Shown piece by piece: positions 32,044 to 53,526 of a DNA stretch of 64,000 bases (position 1 is the first letter of the stretch; the number at the start of each line of letters is the position of its first letter). This DNA is from Stomorhina lunata (lineage: Eukaryota > Arthropoda > Insecta > Diptera > Rhiniidae). The stretch is from positions 77,781,387 through 77,845,386 of the forward strand of contig OW121741.1 in the NCBI GenBank assembly GCA_933228675.1, in the 5' to 3' direction. The translations under genes were made by a program, and so were the position numbers. The notes under the pieces were generated by a model that did no database searches, was not told the DNA's origin, and saw only the letters and a list, made by a program, of their open reading frames with translations.

Positions 32044-33096
32044 GTTTATAGTAGATATTTTTTTCTAGGAGTGGGTTACTAACCCGATGTCCAAACCATA
32101 TTTTTATTCAGGGTGGTTAAATTGTAAGGGGCGATGTTGAATGTGAACCACACCTAAACGCCAAGTTTTTTTCCGAATTTTATTTGACATTTCTCTATTT
32201 CAGACTTAATCAATTTGAACCATGGAGAGATACACAATCCAACAACGTGTTAAAGTTATCCAGACATTTTATGAAAATGGGCGATCAAATTAATATGCAT
32301 ATCGTGCACTTCATGATTTTTTTGGTCAATTTGATCGTCCAAATGTGCGTACAATCGAAAAAATCGTGGAAAAATTCGAGCAAACCGGGTCTGTAGAAGA
32401 TGTGAGAACACCAGTACAGCTCGTACTGCAGAAAATATTGCTGCTGTTCGCGATAGTGTGGCTGAAGAGCCGTCCACCTCAACTCGTCGTCGTACCCAAG
32501 AATTGCACCTCTCACGCTTGTCGTTGATGAACATTATGCATAAAGACTTGCATTTACACGCTTACAGGGTGCAATTGGCCCAAGATCATGTGATTTGACA
32601 CCGTTGGACTATTATCTTTGGGGTTATTTGAAAGAAAATGTGTACGTCGATAAGCCAGCAACAATTCAAGAGCTAAAGGCTGAGATAATTCGGCACATTA
32701 ACGGCATAAAACCTCCATTATGCCTCAGGGTCATCGAAAATTTGGACCATCGGATGGAGGTGTGCCGCCACTTGGCCGATATTTTGTTCCACACATAATT
32801 GAATAATAATAATAATAATATATCATAATAAAACAAAATTACAATAATTTCCTAAATAGTTTGTGTTTTATTCAAGATCAACATCGGCCCTTGAAATTTA
32901 ACCACCCGATAGTTCCTATGGGAGAATTTGCGGCACATTCTCGGATGTTAACGTAGCTACCCAGGAGGTACCACGAGGTGGTCAGTGTCTACAGTTAAGA
33001 TGAAGGATAACCAAGATAAGTCGGGGTTTACCATGTTAAGTCCAACCAAAACCGTTGCTTGGTATCCAAAATCCCCTATATCACCCAATTTTGTCC
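32044..33096 (-). mobile_element. 5' fragment of LINE L1, split by a mariner
   Basis: 32044-32103 and 32907-33096 together match 3595-3844, the 5' leader and first codons of the full-length L1. The gap is exactly filled by the mariner copy at 32104-32906. Confidence 0.7.
32104..32906 (+). mobile_element. DD41D mariner copy 1, internally deleted
   Basis: The ends carry the GGTGGTTAAATT / AATTTAACCACC inverted repeats. The transposase start (from ATG 32223) and end (to 32798, LYLWGYLKENVYVDKPATIQ-like) are present. The middle, including the first two catalytic aspartates, is missing; the junction lies near 32572 beside a CAATTGGC that occurs at both break points in the fuller copy. An AAT run lies at 32801-32823. 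It is inserted in the L1 fragment at a TA. Confidence 0.85.
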
Positions 33097-33099
33097 ACG

Positions 33100-33448
33100 A
33101 CAACAATTTTTTTATTGTTTTATCAAAAAAGTTTTAATTGCAATAAGAAACAATTGTAAAAAATTGGGATCCTAGCGCAATACACTTATGTAAAACTTTT
33201 GAATAAACTGTTTCTTAATAAGTAATATTTACCTTCATAAAAAATAAAAAAAAATATGAAATTACTTTCAAGATTAGTTTATTTGCAATGGATTTTCCGA
33301 ATGTTTGAGAGATAAGCTATCAGCGATGACATTTGTCGATTTAAAATTCTAATAAACAAATCGGTTTTCAATTCTCGTCAATTAATATAAATCGATTTTC
33401 TTTCTTCTAAAATATTATAGTTAAGTTAGTCATTGGTAAAACATCAAG
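33100..33448 (+). promoter_or_regulatory. 5' flank of TEP-C (promoter region)
   Basis: The 350 bp before the ATG. The proximal 160 bp are the likely native upstream DNA, since TEP-B lacks them and has repeat sequence instead. A GGATTTTCC at 33291-33299 resembles part of a kappaB site, which would fit an immune gene, but one such match could be chance. No clear TATA box was assigned. Confidence 0.35.
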
Positions 33449-42128
<8,680 letters not shown>

Positions 42129-42492
42129 AGTAGTTTTTATTCCTAAATTTTAATATGATATATTTCTGTAGCTTATATGGAAAATAATAAAAACAAAAAT
42201 TGTATTCATTGAAGTTTTATTAAGGAATATGTGGGTCAAAATAATTTCTGGATCGACAGAAATTTCTCATTGGTCACCCTAGAGCCATTTGAGCTAATAA
42301 TGCAAGCAATATATCGAACCATAACCGCCAAAAGGGCTTAAGCGACATGATGGACGATTTTAATTTTATCTTAAAATTGATTATTCATGATCATCTGCAT
42401 CATCTCACAAAATATCAGGGCAATAGGACTCACCATTATGATTTTACAGCAAAAACAATAAAGACTTAAGTACAATTCTCTGTCCAAAGATA
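42129..42492. other. TEP-C 3' flank
   Basis: AATAAA occurs at 42124-42129, overlapping the stop, and at 42186-42191, a plausible poly(A) signal. The rest, up to the mariner TA at 42491-42492, shows nothing recognisable. Confidence 0.45.
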
Positions 42493-42590
42493 TCGGGTGG
42501 TTAAATTTCAAGGGCCGATGTTGATTTTGAATAAAACACAAACTATTTAGGAAATTATTGTAATTTTTTTTTTGTTATGATATATTGGTA

Positions 42591-43235
42591 TTACTCAATT
42601 ATGTATGAAACAAAATATCGGCCAAATGTGCGACCACGGCGGCACACCTCCATCCGATGGTCCAAATTTTCGATGACCCTGAGGCATAATGGAGGTTCTA
42701 TGCCTTTAATGTGCCGAATTATCTCATCCTTTAGCTTTTGAATTGTTGCTGGCTTATCGACGTACACCTTTTCTTTCAAATAACCCCGAAGAAAAAAGTC
42801 CAACGGTGTCAAATCACATGATCTTGGCGGCCAATTGACATCGCCATTACGTGAGATAACACGGCCATTGAATTTGTTGCGCAAAAGAGCCATTGTTTCG
42901 TTAGCTGTGTGGCAAGTGGCACCGTCCTGCTGAAACCACATATCGTCCACATCCATATCTTCGAATTCGGGCCATAAAAAGTTCGTTAGCATCTCACGAT
43001 AGCGAACACCATTCACAGTAACTGCCTGACCGGCCTCATTTTGGATAAAATACGGCACGATGATGCCGCCAGCCCATAAACCGCACCAAACAGTCACTCT
43101 TTGTGGGTGCATTGGTTTTTCGACAATCACTCTTGGATTCTCATTCGCCCAAATGCGGCAATTTTGTTTATTGACGAATCCACTGAGGTGAAAATGTGCC
43201 TCATCACTGAAGATGATTTTCTTCGAAAATTGATC
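42591..43235 (-). pseudogene. DD41D mariner transposase, C-terminal catalytic part
   Basis: Open from the FSKKIIFSDEAHF region to the stop at 42591. It keeps all three catalytic aspartates (SDE, QQDG, PLDF) but is cut from its DNA-binding half by the inserted LINE, so it cannot make a whole enzyme. Confidence 0.8.
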
Positions 43236-44075
43236 AATAGGTTAGGTTAGGTTAGGCAGGCAGCCGATGTAGGTCAGCGTCACTTGGGTCCAAAAAGCGG
43301 TCCCTTTGTGTAACCTGCAAGGGATAGACTGGAAGAAAAGAACAAAGGCAATTACTCCAGGCTATCAGTGAGAGGCTGATCAAGCCATCCTGAAGCCCTG
43401 ATAAATGAGTCTATTTTACGAATGTCAATACTCGCTAGATTCGATAAATCATGCAGAAAAGGTGCCCCCAAAATAAGAGCCCTAGGGGTCGAGAGGGCGG
43501 GGCAGTGACAAAGAAGATGAGTCACTGTCTCCTCCTCTTCTATGTTGTGACAGCTGCGACAGTAGTCATAAAATTGAAGATTAAGTCGTCTGGCATGAAG
43601 CCGAAAAACGCAGTGCCCTGTTAGGGTCGAGATAAGATTGCGAAGTCTATGACGGGGTAGAGTTACCAAGATATTTGAACGTTTAGTGTTGTAGGTGGGC
43701 CATGTTTGCCTGGATATGGAGCAGTTCGTTATCGAAGACCACTCGTTTTGCGCTGACACATAAAGTGATTGCCTAATTATTGATTTGCAGGCGGATAGCG
43801 GTAAGCCCGTAAATTGGTCGATGCTATCCGCGGTGGAGTTACCAGGTATGTTGTTGTGCCCGGGTACCCATAAGAGTTCGATTTTGCAATGTCTCGACAT
43901 CTCGTTAAGAGATGCCCGTCATTCGCTGGTAAGAACAGATGTCGTATGGACATTAGATAGGGATTTTATTGCAGCCTGACTGTCGATACAAAAGCGAATA
44001 TCCCTGTCGTATACTCTGTGGTATCTCAACCATTTGACTGCTTTGTGGATAGCCGATATCTCAATTACTGTTGCC
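43228..44075 (-). mobile_element. 5'-truncated LINE with RNase H domain
   Basis: The minus strand encodes the end of an RNase H domain and the gene's tail: EISAIHKAVKWL, IRFCIDSQAAIKSL, ELLWVPGHNNIPGNSTAD, then a C-terminal CRSCHN..EEETVTHLLCHC zinc-knuckle-like motif. A LINE with C-terminal RNase H suggests the I/LOA group, an inference. The 3' end is a GGTTA/TTAGG repeat tail at 43242-43258. One frame break lies near 43910. It is inserted in the mariner transposase. Confidence 0.75.
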
Positions 44076-44495
44076 ATTTCTTGCCACCATTCTGCCCACT
44101 CACGACGTTTGGAATGGTCAAGAGGCTTTAGTTCTTGAGCCAATTGCACCTTGTAAGCGTGTAAATGCAAGTCTTTATGCATAATGTCCATCAACGACGA
44201 GCGTGAGAGGTGCAATTGTAGGGCACGACGACGAGTTGAGGTGGACGGCTCTACAGCCACACTATCATGAACAGCAGCAATATTTTCTGCAGTACGAGCA
44301 TGCACTGGTGTTCTTACATCTTCTACAAACCCGGTTTGTTCGAATTTTTCCACGATTTTTGCGATTGTACACACATTTGGACGATCAAATTGATCAAAAA
44401 GATCACGAAGTGCACGATATGCATTTTGATTTGAACGCCCATTTTCATAATAAGTCTGGATAACTTAAACACGTTGTTGGATTGTGTATCTCTCC
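44076..44495 (-). pseudogene. DD41D mariner transposase, N-terminal DNA-binding part
   Basis: Starts MERYTIQQRV-like at about 44495, with one stop near 44466, then NGRSNQNAYRALRD, VEKFEQTGFVEDVRTP and RRALQLHLSRSSLMDIMHKD, matching the copy at 53641. This is the helix-turn-helix region separated from its catalytic half. Confidence 0.75.
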
Positions 44496-44675
44496 ATGGT
44501 TCAAATTGAGTAAGTCTAAAATAGAGAAATGTCAAATAAAATTCGGAAAAAAACTTGGCGCTTAGTTGTGGTTCACATTCAACATCGGCCCTTACAATTT
44601 ATTTTAAAAAATTATTCTCCTGTAAATTTTAATTTTTGGCGCTTGAGTCTTTTTGGCGGTTAGGGCTCGATATAT

Positions 44676-46580
44676 TTATATTTGTATATCCACTATCAAA
44701 AAGAATGGGGGTTTATTGAGATTGTCATTCTGTCTGTTACTTGTTTAATACTGACTCAAAAGCCAAAACTGATGTATATTCCGAATCCTTATGAAATTCT
44801 AGGACGATTGAGTGATGTCGACACGATAGGACCTGAACGAAAGGAATAAAAATATTATTAAGTTCTTGAAAAATTTTAGTATTAAAATTGGGCATAATCT
44901 ATTTTCATTTGACCATAGCTTCCACCTAAAATACACTTAAATGCCAATAAGTCATAAACTATTAGAGCAATGGCCACTAAATTCAGCACAAGAAAGTTTT
45001 ATATAAATACCAACCAGTGTGTCAAATTTTGTGACAATCGGTCAACATTTGACCATAGCTTCCATATTAGAAAAAATTACGGAAACACAAAAATACAAAA
45101 AGGCGGTTTCTGTCCGTCAGATAAAAACGCCTAAACCAAAAGATCTAGAGAGGCCAAATTTCACAAAAGCATTTCACGATTCTTGAGAAAGTTCAATATT
45201 AAAAATGGGTGAAATCCGTTAGTGCTCCCATATAACCCCGCCCCGGCAAATCACTTTAATGCTGATAAATAAAATTATACTATTTTAATAAAAGCTATCA
45301 AGACTTTATTTAGGCAAGAGAATTTTCAGCAACTATGGGTCAGTATATTAAATTTTATAGGAATGGGTTCATATTTAAGCATAGCTTTTACAGTCGTCAG
45401 AGCTATTACAATTGTATTCAATTTATCAGCATTAATGTAATTCCCGGGGCGGGGTTATATGGGAGCTCTAACTAAATGTGAACCGATTTTGTCCATTTTT
45501 AATGCTTAATTTTCTAAAGATATTAAAAATACTTTTGTAAAATTTTGTCATTCTGGCTTTTTTCTTTAAAGCGCTATCGCGCTTAAATCTGATGGACAGA
45601 CGGACATAAACCCCATTTTCTTTTTGTATTTTTGTGTTTCCGTTAGTTTTTTATATGAGTTTTTTATATGAGAATTATAGCCAAATGTTGACCGATTGTT
45701 ACAAAGTTTTACACACTGGCTGGTATTTATATAGAGCTTATTCCTGCAAAATTTAGTGGTCATAGGTGTCATAGTTTCTAACTTAATAGCTTTTAACTGG
45801 TCTTTATATAAAAGCTATAGTCAAATATGAACCGATTCTTATAAAATTTGAAATACTGACCAATAGTTGCATAAAACTTCCCTTTTCTAAATATAGTCGT
45901 CTAAGCTATTATAATTGTATTCAATTTATCAGCATTAATGTGATTCCCGGGGCGGGGTTATTTGGGAGCTCTAACTAAATGTGAACCGATTTGGTCCATT
46001 TTCAATACACATCTTTCTCAAAATATCAAAAATACTTTTGTAAAATTTTGTCATTTTAGCTCTTTTCGTTAAGGAGCTATCGCGCTTTTATCTGACGGAC
46101 AAGGGGACATAAATCCACCTTTCTTTTTGTATTTTTGTGTTTCCGTAAGTTTTTTATATGGGAGCTATGGTCAAATGGTAACCGATTGTGGCAAAATTTG
46201 GCGTACTGGCTGGTATTCATATACGACTTTCTTGTGCTAAATTAAGTGGCCAAACCTTTTACAGTTTATCATTTATTGGCATTTAGGTGTATTTCAGGTG
46301 AAATTTAGGTTCCTGTAAGTTTTTTGTATGGGAGCTATGGTTAAATGTGAACCGATTTGAATAAAATTTTATATGCTGCCTGGTACTTATGTGAAACTTC
46401 TATATACCAAATTTCATCATCATAGCTTTTACAATTTGTCATTTATTAGCAAATAAGCAATTAGCCTTGACGAGGTTATACGGGAGCTATGGTCAAATGT
46501 GAACCGATTTTACGCGATTTCAATAACCAAAATTTCCCAGAAATAAAAAAATATAAAAAGGGGATGTTATATATATAAGA
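44676..46580. mobile_element. Dispersed repeat family A, copy 3, head-to-head rearranged
   Basis: 44676-45390 runs in the inverse orientation and 45391-46580 in the direct orientation; the switch falls in the CAATTTATCAGCATTAATG..CCCCGGG region. That block occurs again at about 45910-45960. The usual terminal ATTCGGC hairpin is not seen. No ORF. Confidence 0.55.
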
Positions 46581-46649
46581 ATTATAGCCATCTTATCCCT
46601 TACTTAATTTAGTGCTTTTAACGTTTAAAGGCCGTTTAAGTTACAGAAA

Positions 46650-46920
46650 TGGTAACATAACTTGGCCGCCAAGAAGCTGCGGTTTGACGCCGTTGAAGTT
46701 TTTTTCTACCGGCCGCCATTAAAGGCAATTGTTTGTCGACATATCAGAGTCAATTGAGCATTTGAAGGAAAACATTTGTGATGTTATTTCCGAGATACAA
46801 TTCCATACACTCAAAAAAGGACTGGTAAACTAGTACAACCGAATGGGGTAATGTGAGGTCAGACGCTGCTGCCATTTGAATGAAAATTTGTCAAAATTTT
46901 AAGAAGTTTGCATTCAATTG
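46650..46920 (+). pseudogene. Mariner-type transposase C-terminal relic
   Basis: The translation contains SIEHLKENICDVISEIQFHT and, after a frame break, VRRCCHLNE, typical of the tail of long-TIR mariner transposases. It is upstream of TEP-D and related to 21070-21310. Confidence 0.5.
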
Positions 46921-47253
46921 CATTTCTAAATTGAAACTTTTTAATGGTCCACCTTATAAATCTTGATGCCATTGTAGTTTTTAATAGAGGCAAATATTTT
47001 GTAAATTTTTGTAGACGTTTTTTCCCATTATCAATGAAATATATGGATTTTTGAAATTTTGTAGATTATTTTAAAGATAAGCTATCATCAAAATTTGTTT
47101 TCAATAATATAAATATTAATGCATTGAAATTATCAATGATTGCTCTTAAATTAATAGAAAATTTCAGGCAATTTAAAAACAAATCGATTTTGCATATTCT
47201 AAATTGTTACAATTTAGTTGAGAATCGAATCGGATCGGGTCGGAAGCTATAAC
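46921..47253 (+). promoter_or_regulatory. 5' flank of TEP-D
   Basis: AT-rich DNA before the ATG at 47254. A short AGATAAGCTATCA run near 47083 is shared with the TEP-C flank (near 33310), so part of the upstream region is ancestral. No defined promoter element was recognised. Confidence 0.35.
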
Positions 47254-48002
47254 ATGCAGAGCTTATTTATTAATATAAAATTATTTTTAATTTTAATTTG
47301 TCTCAAATACATAAAGTGTAATGGGTAAAAAGTTTAAAGTGTTAAAAAATTTCTTCCGGAAATAATAAAAATATGTCCATAATTTTAGGTCCTATACCAT
47401 TAACGCTCCCGGCACAATTTACTCAAATCGAAAATATACCGTTTCGGGGACTCTGCACAATGTCTCAGAACCAGTCACTTTGCGCATTGGATTATATAAA
47501 CAATTTTCTTGGTCCCATATCAAAACGGTTAGACTGGAACCATTTGAAACAAAAACAATAGATTTCTTTCCACCAAAACTGGATTGGGGTACATATGAGT
47601 TATTTGCTGAAGGTGTAACAGGTATGAGGTTTCGTAAAAGTCGGGAAATCACTGTCGAAGGAGGTTCAAAAGAAGCGGCAAAGATTTATATAGAAACAGA
47701 TAAGGGAATGTACAAACCAGGGGATTTGTTAAAGTTTCGTGTGATTTTATTAGATCGGCATGCCAGGCCTATGGATATTATTGAACCCATAAAGGTTCAA
47801 ATATTTGTAAGTATATAGATATTTTTTGAGGATTGTAAGAATATACATATAAAGACCAAATTTTGAATTACAATTCCCGGTGAAGTTTTATACTTGTCCC
47901 TATTGTTTCCCCATTATAAATTAAATCTCAAGGGAACATTTTCACTTTTCCTTCCTCCTTTATTATACAAAAAAAAACTGACAAAAAGAAAAAAAATTAA
48001 GT

Positions 48003-48062
48003 CAGGGATTTGGCTTATCGCGTTTAGTAGATCTTCATTTCTTATGCGATTCGGCCAGCGGA
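48003..48062 (-). mobile_element. L2 LINE fragment
   Basis: CAGGGATTTGGCTTATCGCG to TGCGATTCGGCCA matches 50577-50633 of the L2 copy in the same orientation. A 60-bp relic in TEP-D intron 2. Confidence 0.55.
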
Positions 48063-48069
48063 TTTGCCA

Positions 48070-50330
48070 CAAGAATTTGTTTGCAAAGGATTTTCATATC
48101 CCCTTGGTATCACCTCCTATCGCTTTTTAATTTCCATCGGGGTCTTGTCAAGTACATTCGTGATGAAGTTGCCTTCCAGTGCCACCATTTTTTGCGTATG
48201 TATGATGAGTTTAGAATTTAGCTGCATTTGGGCTAAATTCACAATCACGAAGCACTTGCTGCACTTCGGATTCCTTTATAGAAGCCTAAACGCAGGAAGC
48301 GACGCAACATTCTCTAGCTTCGACACCCGTTTTGACTCCATAACAAAGATCCTCGAGAGTTGCTCGAGCAGTGAAATAGCTGTTGCTGACTAATTCAATG
48401 TCCACAACTCTTTTTGGCTTTCCCATACAGGTCTCACAACTCCAGAGGGACAATATGTTGAGCTGTTCGCCGCGCAAAACCATCTGGCGCAATTAATGAA
48501 AGGTCTGACACATATCGCATGTGTCCCAGGGCACCAACATAACACTCTCGATATTTTTCTCAATTTGCACCCTGAAAAGTACGAAGTAGATGTCCTTGCA
48601 CCTCTCAGTAACACCGATCACTGCACCATTTCCGCCATCCTTCCGTTCTCTAAACTTCGTAACTTTTCGCCAACAAATACGAAACGTAAGCTTTTTATCT
48701 ACGGAAAGGCACGTTGGGCAGAGCTCAACGATTTCTTTCGGCTGTGGAAACCTAGAAAGTGATGTCAATGCCATGGCGAAAATGGTAGTGAATATTATAA
48801 AGTTGGGCATGAATACGTTTATACCAACAAAAAAAAGTCTTCGACTAAAATACGTCACAAAACGTGGTTTAATTAGATGTGTAAAACTGCTGTCAGTTCT
48901 GGGGAGGAAGCATTTAGAATCCGGAGAAATAATAAAAATCCAGTTACTGATAAAGTCGAGGTCTTCGAGTGCTAAGATAACGGAAAGCAATCAACCACTG
49001 CCCGTGATCGAAAGAGTATCTGTAACTATGCCTACCATATTCTTTCGAGCTCGTGCTGTTGAAAGGGTTTAAGCGGATCTTAACATAAATAAGTCTCCTA
49101 GGCCGGATGGCATACTAGCACTGTTCTTGAAGCAGTGCTCTTCGACGTTAGCTCGTCCATTAGCCAACATTTTTAGCTCCTTATACCATGCCGGTGAATT
49201 TCCAATGTGTTGGAAGGTTGCTAATGTAACGTCAATCCCCAAAAAGGTGAGGATAGTAACCTCGAAAATTACCGCCCAATTTCAATTTGTTCTGCTCTTT
49301 CCAAAGTGATGGAAAATATGATAAACTACAATCTAGTTAAATATTTGGAGTCTAATAACCTACTAAACGACCGGCAGTATGGATTTCGTAGGAGCCGCTC
49401 CAAGGGTGATGTATTAGCCTTCTTATCGGCGAAATGGTGCCGTTCTATTCACCGTTTTGGCGAAAGTAAAGTTATAGCTCTCGATATTTCTAAGGCGTTC
49501 GATAGAGTGTGGCATGGAGCACTTCTATCGAAACTTATTGCTTTTGTTGTAGGTAACAATTTCTCTCGGTTTATATCTAGCTTTCTCAGAGATCGCTCTA
49601 TAAGAGTTGTTATAGATGGGATATCGTCCGATGAGTTAAAAGTGAATTTGGGGGTACCACAAGGCTCCGTTCTTTATCCTACTCTATTTCTTATTTTTCT
49701 AAATGACCTTCTATGTCAAACTTCCCATCCTATCTACTCTTTTGCAGATGATAGCAACATTTGTCATTCGTATTCATTCAACTATAGGCCAAGCATATTG
49801 GACATCAATTCCAAGAGGCAAACCATGAATGATACGCTGAATTCTGACCTATCTACAATATCCAATAGGGGTTGTCTGAAAAGGGTCGACTTCAACGCTC
49901 GTAAGACCCAATGTGTTAACTGCATCATCTGTAATTATGGGTGGTTTAAATATTGAGGAATCAGAAACTTTTGGACGAAGCACATTCTTCAAGTGTCGGA
50001 AGAAGCATTCAAGTGTCTCGGCTTTCTAAAGCGGTGTAAGATATACTTCACTCCAACTGATCTTCTTAATATCTATACGCATATATCCGACCAAAAATAG
50101 AATACAACTCTCATGTATGGGCCTGTGCTTCAAAGTTTATTTTGGTGCTTCTGGACCGTGTACAAGAGAGGGCTAAGGTGCGTATCGGTAAGAGAAGGGT
50201 ATCTAATTCTATTACCTCATTGGAGCATCGTCTTAATGTGAGTTGTGTTTCACTGTTCCAACGCTAATATAATGGCATGTGCTCAAACAAAATTAGGGAT
50301 ATTGTTCCTTCTCTTGTCCTTGACTCCCAG
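48070..50330 (+). mobile_element. Decayed CR1/Jockey-like LINE
   Basis: Pieces in order: endonuclease end (HIACVPGHQHNTLDIFL, LSNTDHCTISA near 48510-48630), RT start (FPMCWKVANVTSIPKK near 49195), RT core open from 49306 to 49956 with QYGFRRSRSKGD, ALDISKAFDRVWH, GVPQGSVLYPTLF and the catalytic FADD (YSFADDSN near 49740), then the 3' tail region (KCLGFLKRCK-like near 50010). Frame breaks occur near 48750, 49240 and 49955. This is the fullest copy of the family also seen at 5130 and 19200. It lies in TEP-D intron 2. Confidence 0.8.
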
Positions 50331-52570
50331 TGGAGCATAGGGCCTTAACCATTCTTTTATATCGGACTCTATTGCGAGATGTTAGGCATACATCATTCCA
50401 TGAATAGTTTGTAACTCCGCATAAATTGACTTTGTCCACGTTCTAGCAGGTGCACTAACATGACTGCCGCTTCCTTGTGGATTCCAACGATTCGCTTGTC
50501 GAGCAATGTTGGTATTTGGCCTTCGAAGTGTGTGGCCTATCCACCGCCAATTCCGTGGACATTCCTCTATGGAAGCAGGGATTTGGTTTGTCGCATTAAG
50601 TAGATCTTCATTTCTTATGCGATTCGGCCACCATATATTAATAATTTGCCTTTATCGATGGCATTTGTGCGTTTCCATGTTTTGCAGCCGTAATACAGGA
50701 TGGACTTGACATTAGAGTTGTATATTCGTAACTTAGTTGTTGATATTCGCCGAGATTTTCAAAAAGCTCGAAGAATGCCGAATCTAGATTTTGTCTTATT
50801 AATACGCGATTTAGTATCCTCGTCTGCGCCACCTTTTGTAGTTACTAAACTTCCCAGGTAATTGAAGGTATCTCATTATCCACATTGATGTGTGTCAACG
50901 GGTTTACGCCATAGGCTCCGGGCATAATCTTTGTCTTGGAAATATTAGTTTCCAGACCAGCTATATGAGATTCAGCAGTGATAGCGTTAGTATTCTCTTG
51001 AAGATGGCTAGAGCTTTGGCTTACGACATACGTCATCGGCATATTCCAAGTCTTCAAGTTGTTTAAAGGGTGTCCATTGGATACCGTGTCTACCATTTAG
51101 AGCCGTGCGTATTATGTTGTCAATGACGAGGATAAAAAGTATAGTTTATAATATACATCCTTGCCTTACTCCAGTAGTAACATCAAACGGATCTGTTAAT
51201 TTAGCCTTGTGTAGGACTCGACATTTAAAATCAACGTACATTTCCCGTATTAAGTTGAGAATTTTCGTCGGCATGTTACGATTTTCTAAAATTCTCCATA
51301 GATAGCTTCTTTTGACACTGTCCAAGGCCTTCATAAAGTCGATAAACGCAAGGTAAATGGGTGTGCGGAGTTCATTACATTGCTCTAGTACTATTATTAC
51401 TGTGTTGTTTAGACCAACATAGGATCGATTCTCTCGGAACCCAAACTGATTTTCGCGGAGTGTTTCGGAAACTGCGTCGGATTTTCTATTCAAAATTACT
51501 CGACTTAGTATTTTGCTCGGTATTAGAAGAAGCGTTATACCCCTGTAGTTATTGCAGTCTTTGGGCACCCTTTTTTGGTATTTTGACTAGTATACCTTCA
51601 TTGCAGGAGGTTGGCAGAGCTTCTTCTTCCCATATTTTACGCACAAATGGGTGCCTCAAACTCGACGATCCTTCAACATCACATAAAAGCATCTCCGCTG
51701 AAATATTGTCATTGCCCGGGGCCTTGTTGCGCTTAAGGATTTAAATAGCGTTCTTCACTTCTTGTATTGTTGGCGGACTTTCAGAAATTCCTCTGAATAT
51801 ACTGTCATGGTTGGTTTCATTATGCACTTCAGCCAGTGGTGTTAATCCAATAGGGTTGCTACGTGTTGACTTGAAGTGCTACATCCAGCGTATTAATTGT
51901 TCATCCGGAGTTGAAAGGAGTGTGCCACTACTACTCAAGATGGGACTGTTACTGTAAGTGGGTCTGTCACACAACGTCCTTGATATGTTATACAAGGTCT
52001 TCATATCGCCTTTGCTTGCAGCTGATTCAGCTTGGCTCGCTTGCTCGTCTATCCACATTCACTTGTCCCTTCCTGCAGACTTCTTTATTTTATTGGATAG
52101 ATCACGATATATTGCACTGAGGGCTCCATCATCTTCGCTTTCATTTAGCATTGTATTTTTTTAGGAATCTACGTTGTTCTACCAAGTCTCATGTTGCCTA
52201 TGTTATCCAAATTTTCCCTTTGTGATCTTTAAATCCTAGGGTTTGTTGACCAACTTCATTGTATGCTAGTGTGGCACACCTGGAAATTCCATTAATACTG
52301 GCACCGTTGTTGTTTATTACATCTGGAAGCCGATTCCTTATGGAAGTAATAAAGGCATTTCGATGACTTTCGGATTCCAGTTTCCCTACATATATTTTCC
52401 GATCTGCTTTTGCCGTATCAGACCTTAGAGCTGCAACCTTTAATCGAATTTTATATATAACTAAGTAATGGTCGCTGTTTATGTCTGTTCCGCGTCTCGA
52501 GCGTACGTCAAGTAAAGATGATCGCTACTTAGAGTGTATCAAAATGTGATCAATTATCGTTAGTTTATAA
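50314..52570 (-). mobile_element. L2 non-LTR retrotransposon, 5'-truncated and decayed
   Basis: Reading on the minus strand: endonuclease end (SLLDVRSRRGTDINSDHYLV near 52480), RT with CNNYRGITLL, QFGFRENRS, AFIDFMKALDS and GVRQGCIL (51146-51568), then ISKTKIMPGAYGVNPLTHIN (50845-51096) and the tail region to the 3' end at about 50314. Stops and indels break the frame repeatedly. The endonuclease N-terminus is absent. Confidence 0.8.
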
Positions 52571-53526
52571 TTGGAGAATTAATGTATCGTGAAAAATAAG
52601 CTCACGGGGAATTAAACTCACTGGGAATGTTTATAATTGGTCAGTTCTTTTTAACTATATAAAACCATTTTTAGGATTCGGCGAAACATCGTATTAAACA
52701 ATTCAAAGATATACGTCTTAAAACAGGTTTTTATGCAGATGAATTCCAGATATCGAAAGACCCTAATCTGGGTATTTGGTCTATTAAGGTTTTCGTAGGT
52801 GGAAAATATGCCCAGGAACAAACGGCTGAATTCGAAGTTGATAAATATATTTTGCCTAAATTTAAGGCTTATATCGAAACCCATGAAAATTTCGTAGCCG
52901 CAGATCGTTTTATAAAAATCAATGTCTTCGGGCGTTACACCTACAATCGTTTCGTAGAGGGAAGAGTAAATTTGACCATATCAGAGCCAGGATATGAAAA
53001 AAAGAATTTTTTCAACATTGTACAAGATATTGTGGATTTCAAGGCAAAATTTCAAATCGATTTTAATCAGTTTTCAAAATTGGACCGAATTCAGAGATTG
53101 TTTGTATCAGCTGTGCTAATGGAAAAAGATACCGATGTTGTTAGTATCGCTACAAAATCGATATATGTACGAAATCAAAGGTATACAATTGTTATACCCG
53201 ATGATGGGATAGAGTTACGAAATGATATACCTTATCGTCTTAAGGCTATAATACAATATTGGAATGGCTCTAGGGTTAATGAACCGGGTACAGAAGTATC
53301 TATGCAGCATGACAAGAAGACATACCAAGCAAATTTAAATGAAGCTGGTATCGCTATTTTTGAATATGAGTATTCCGAGTACCATGATTACAAATTTTGG
53401 TATAAAAACTCTTCAGGATTTAAAGCAAGCTTTATACCTTACCAGAGTCAAAGTTATAGGTCAGACAAATATAAGTGTAATTTAAACTTAACCACTAAGA
53501 AGTAAGTTGTTGAATATAAAAATATA

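Larger units (their letters stand above)
42493..44601 (-). mobile_element. DD41D mariner copy 2, split by a LINE
   Basis: The end TCGGGTGGTTAAATTTCAAG follows a TA at 42491-42492; the other end is shortened after CTTACAATTTA near 44601. The transposase N-terminal part reads leftward from about 44495 to 44076 and the C-terminal part is 42591-43235. The latter includes SDEAHFHLSGF, WCGLWAGGIIVPYF, QQDGATCHTANET and SCDLTPLDFFL. From QQD to PLD the spacing is 41 residues, the spacing of rosa-type mariners. The LINE at 43228-44075 disrupts it. Confidence 0.85.

Noticed and set aside
43242..43258. Interstitial telomere array
   Set aside because: Only three to four TTAGG-like units at the 3' end of a LINE, better explained as its tail.
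48286..48990. Minus-strand ORFs overlapping the CR1-like LINE
   Set aside because: They are shadows of the plus-strand endonuclease region and show no family motif.
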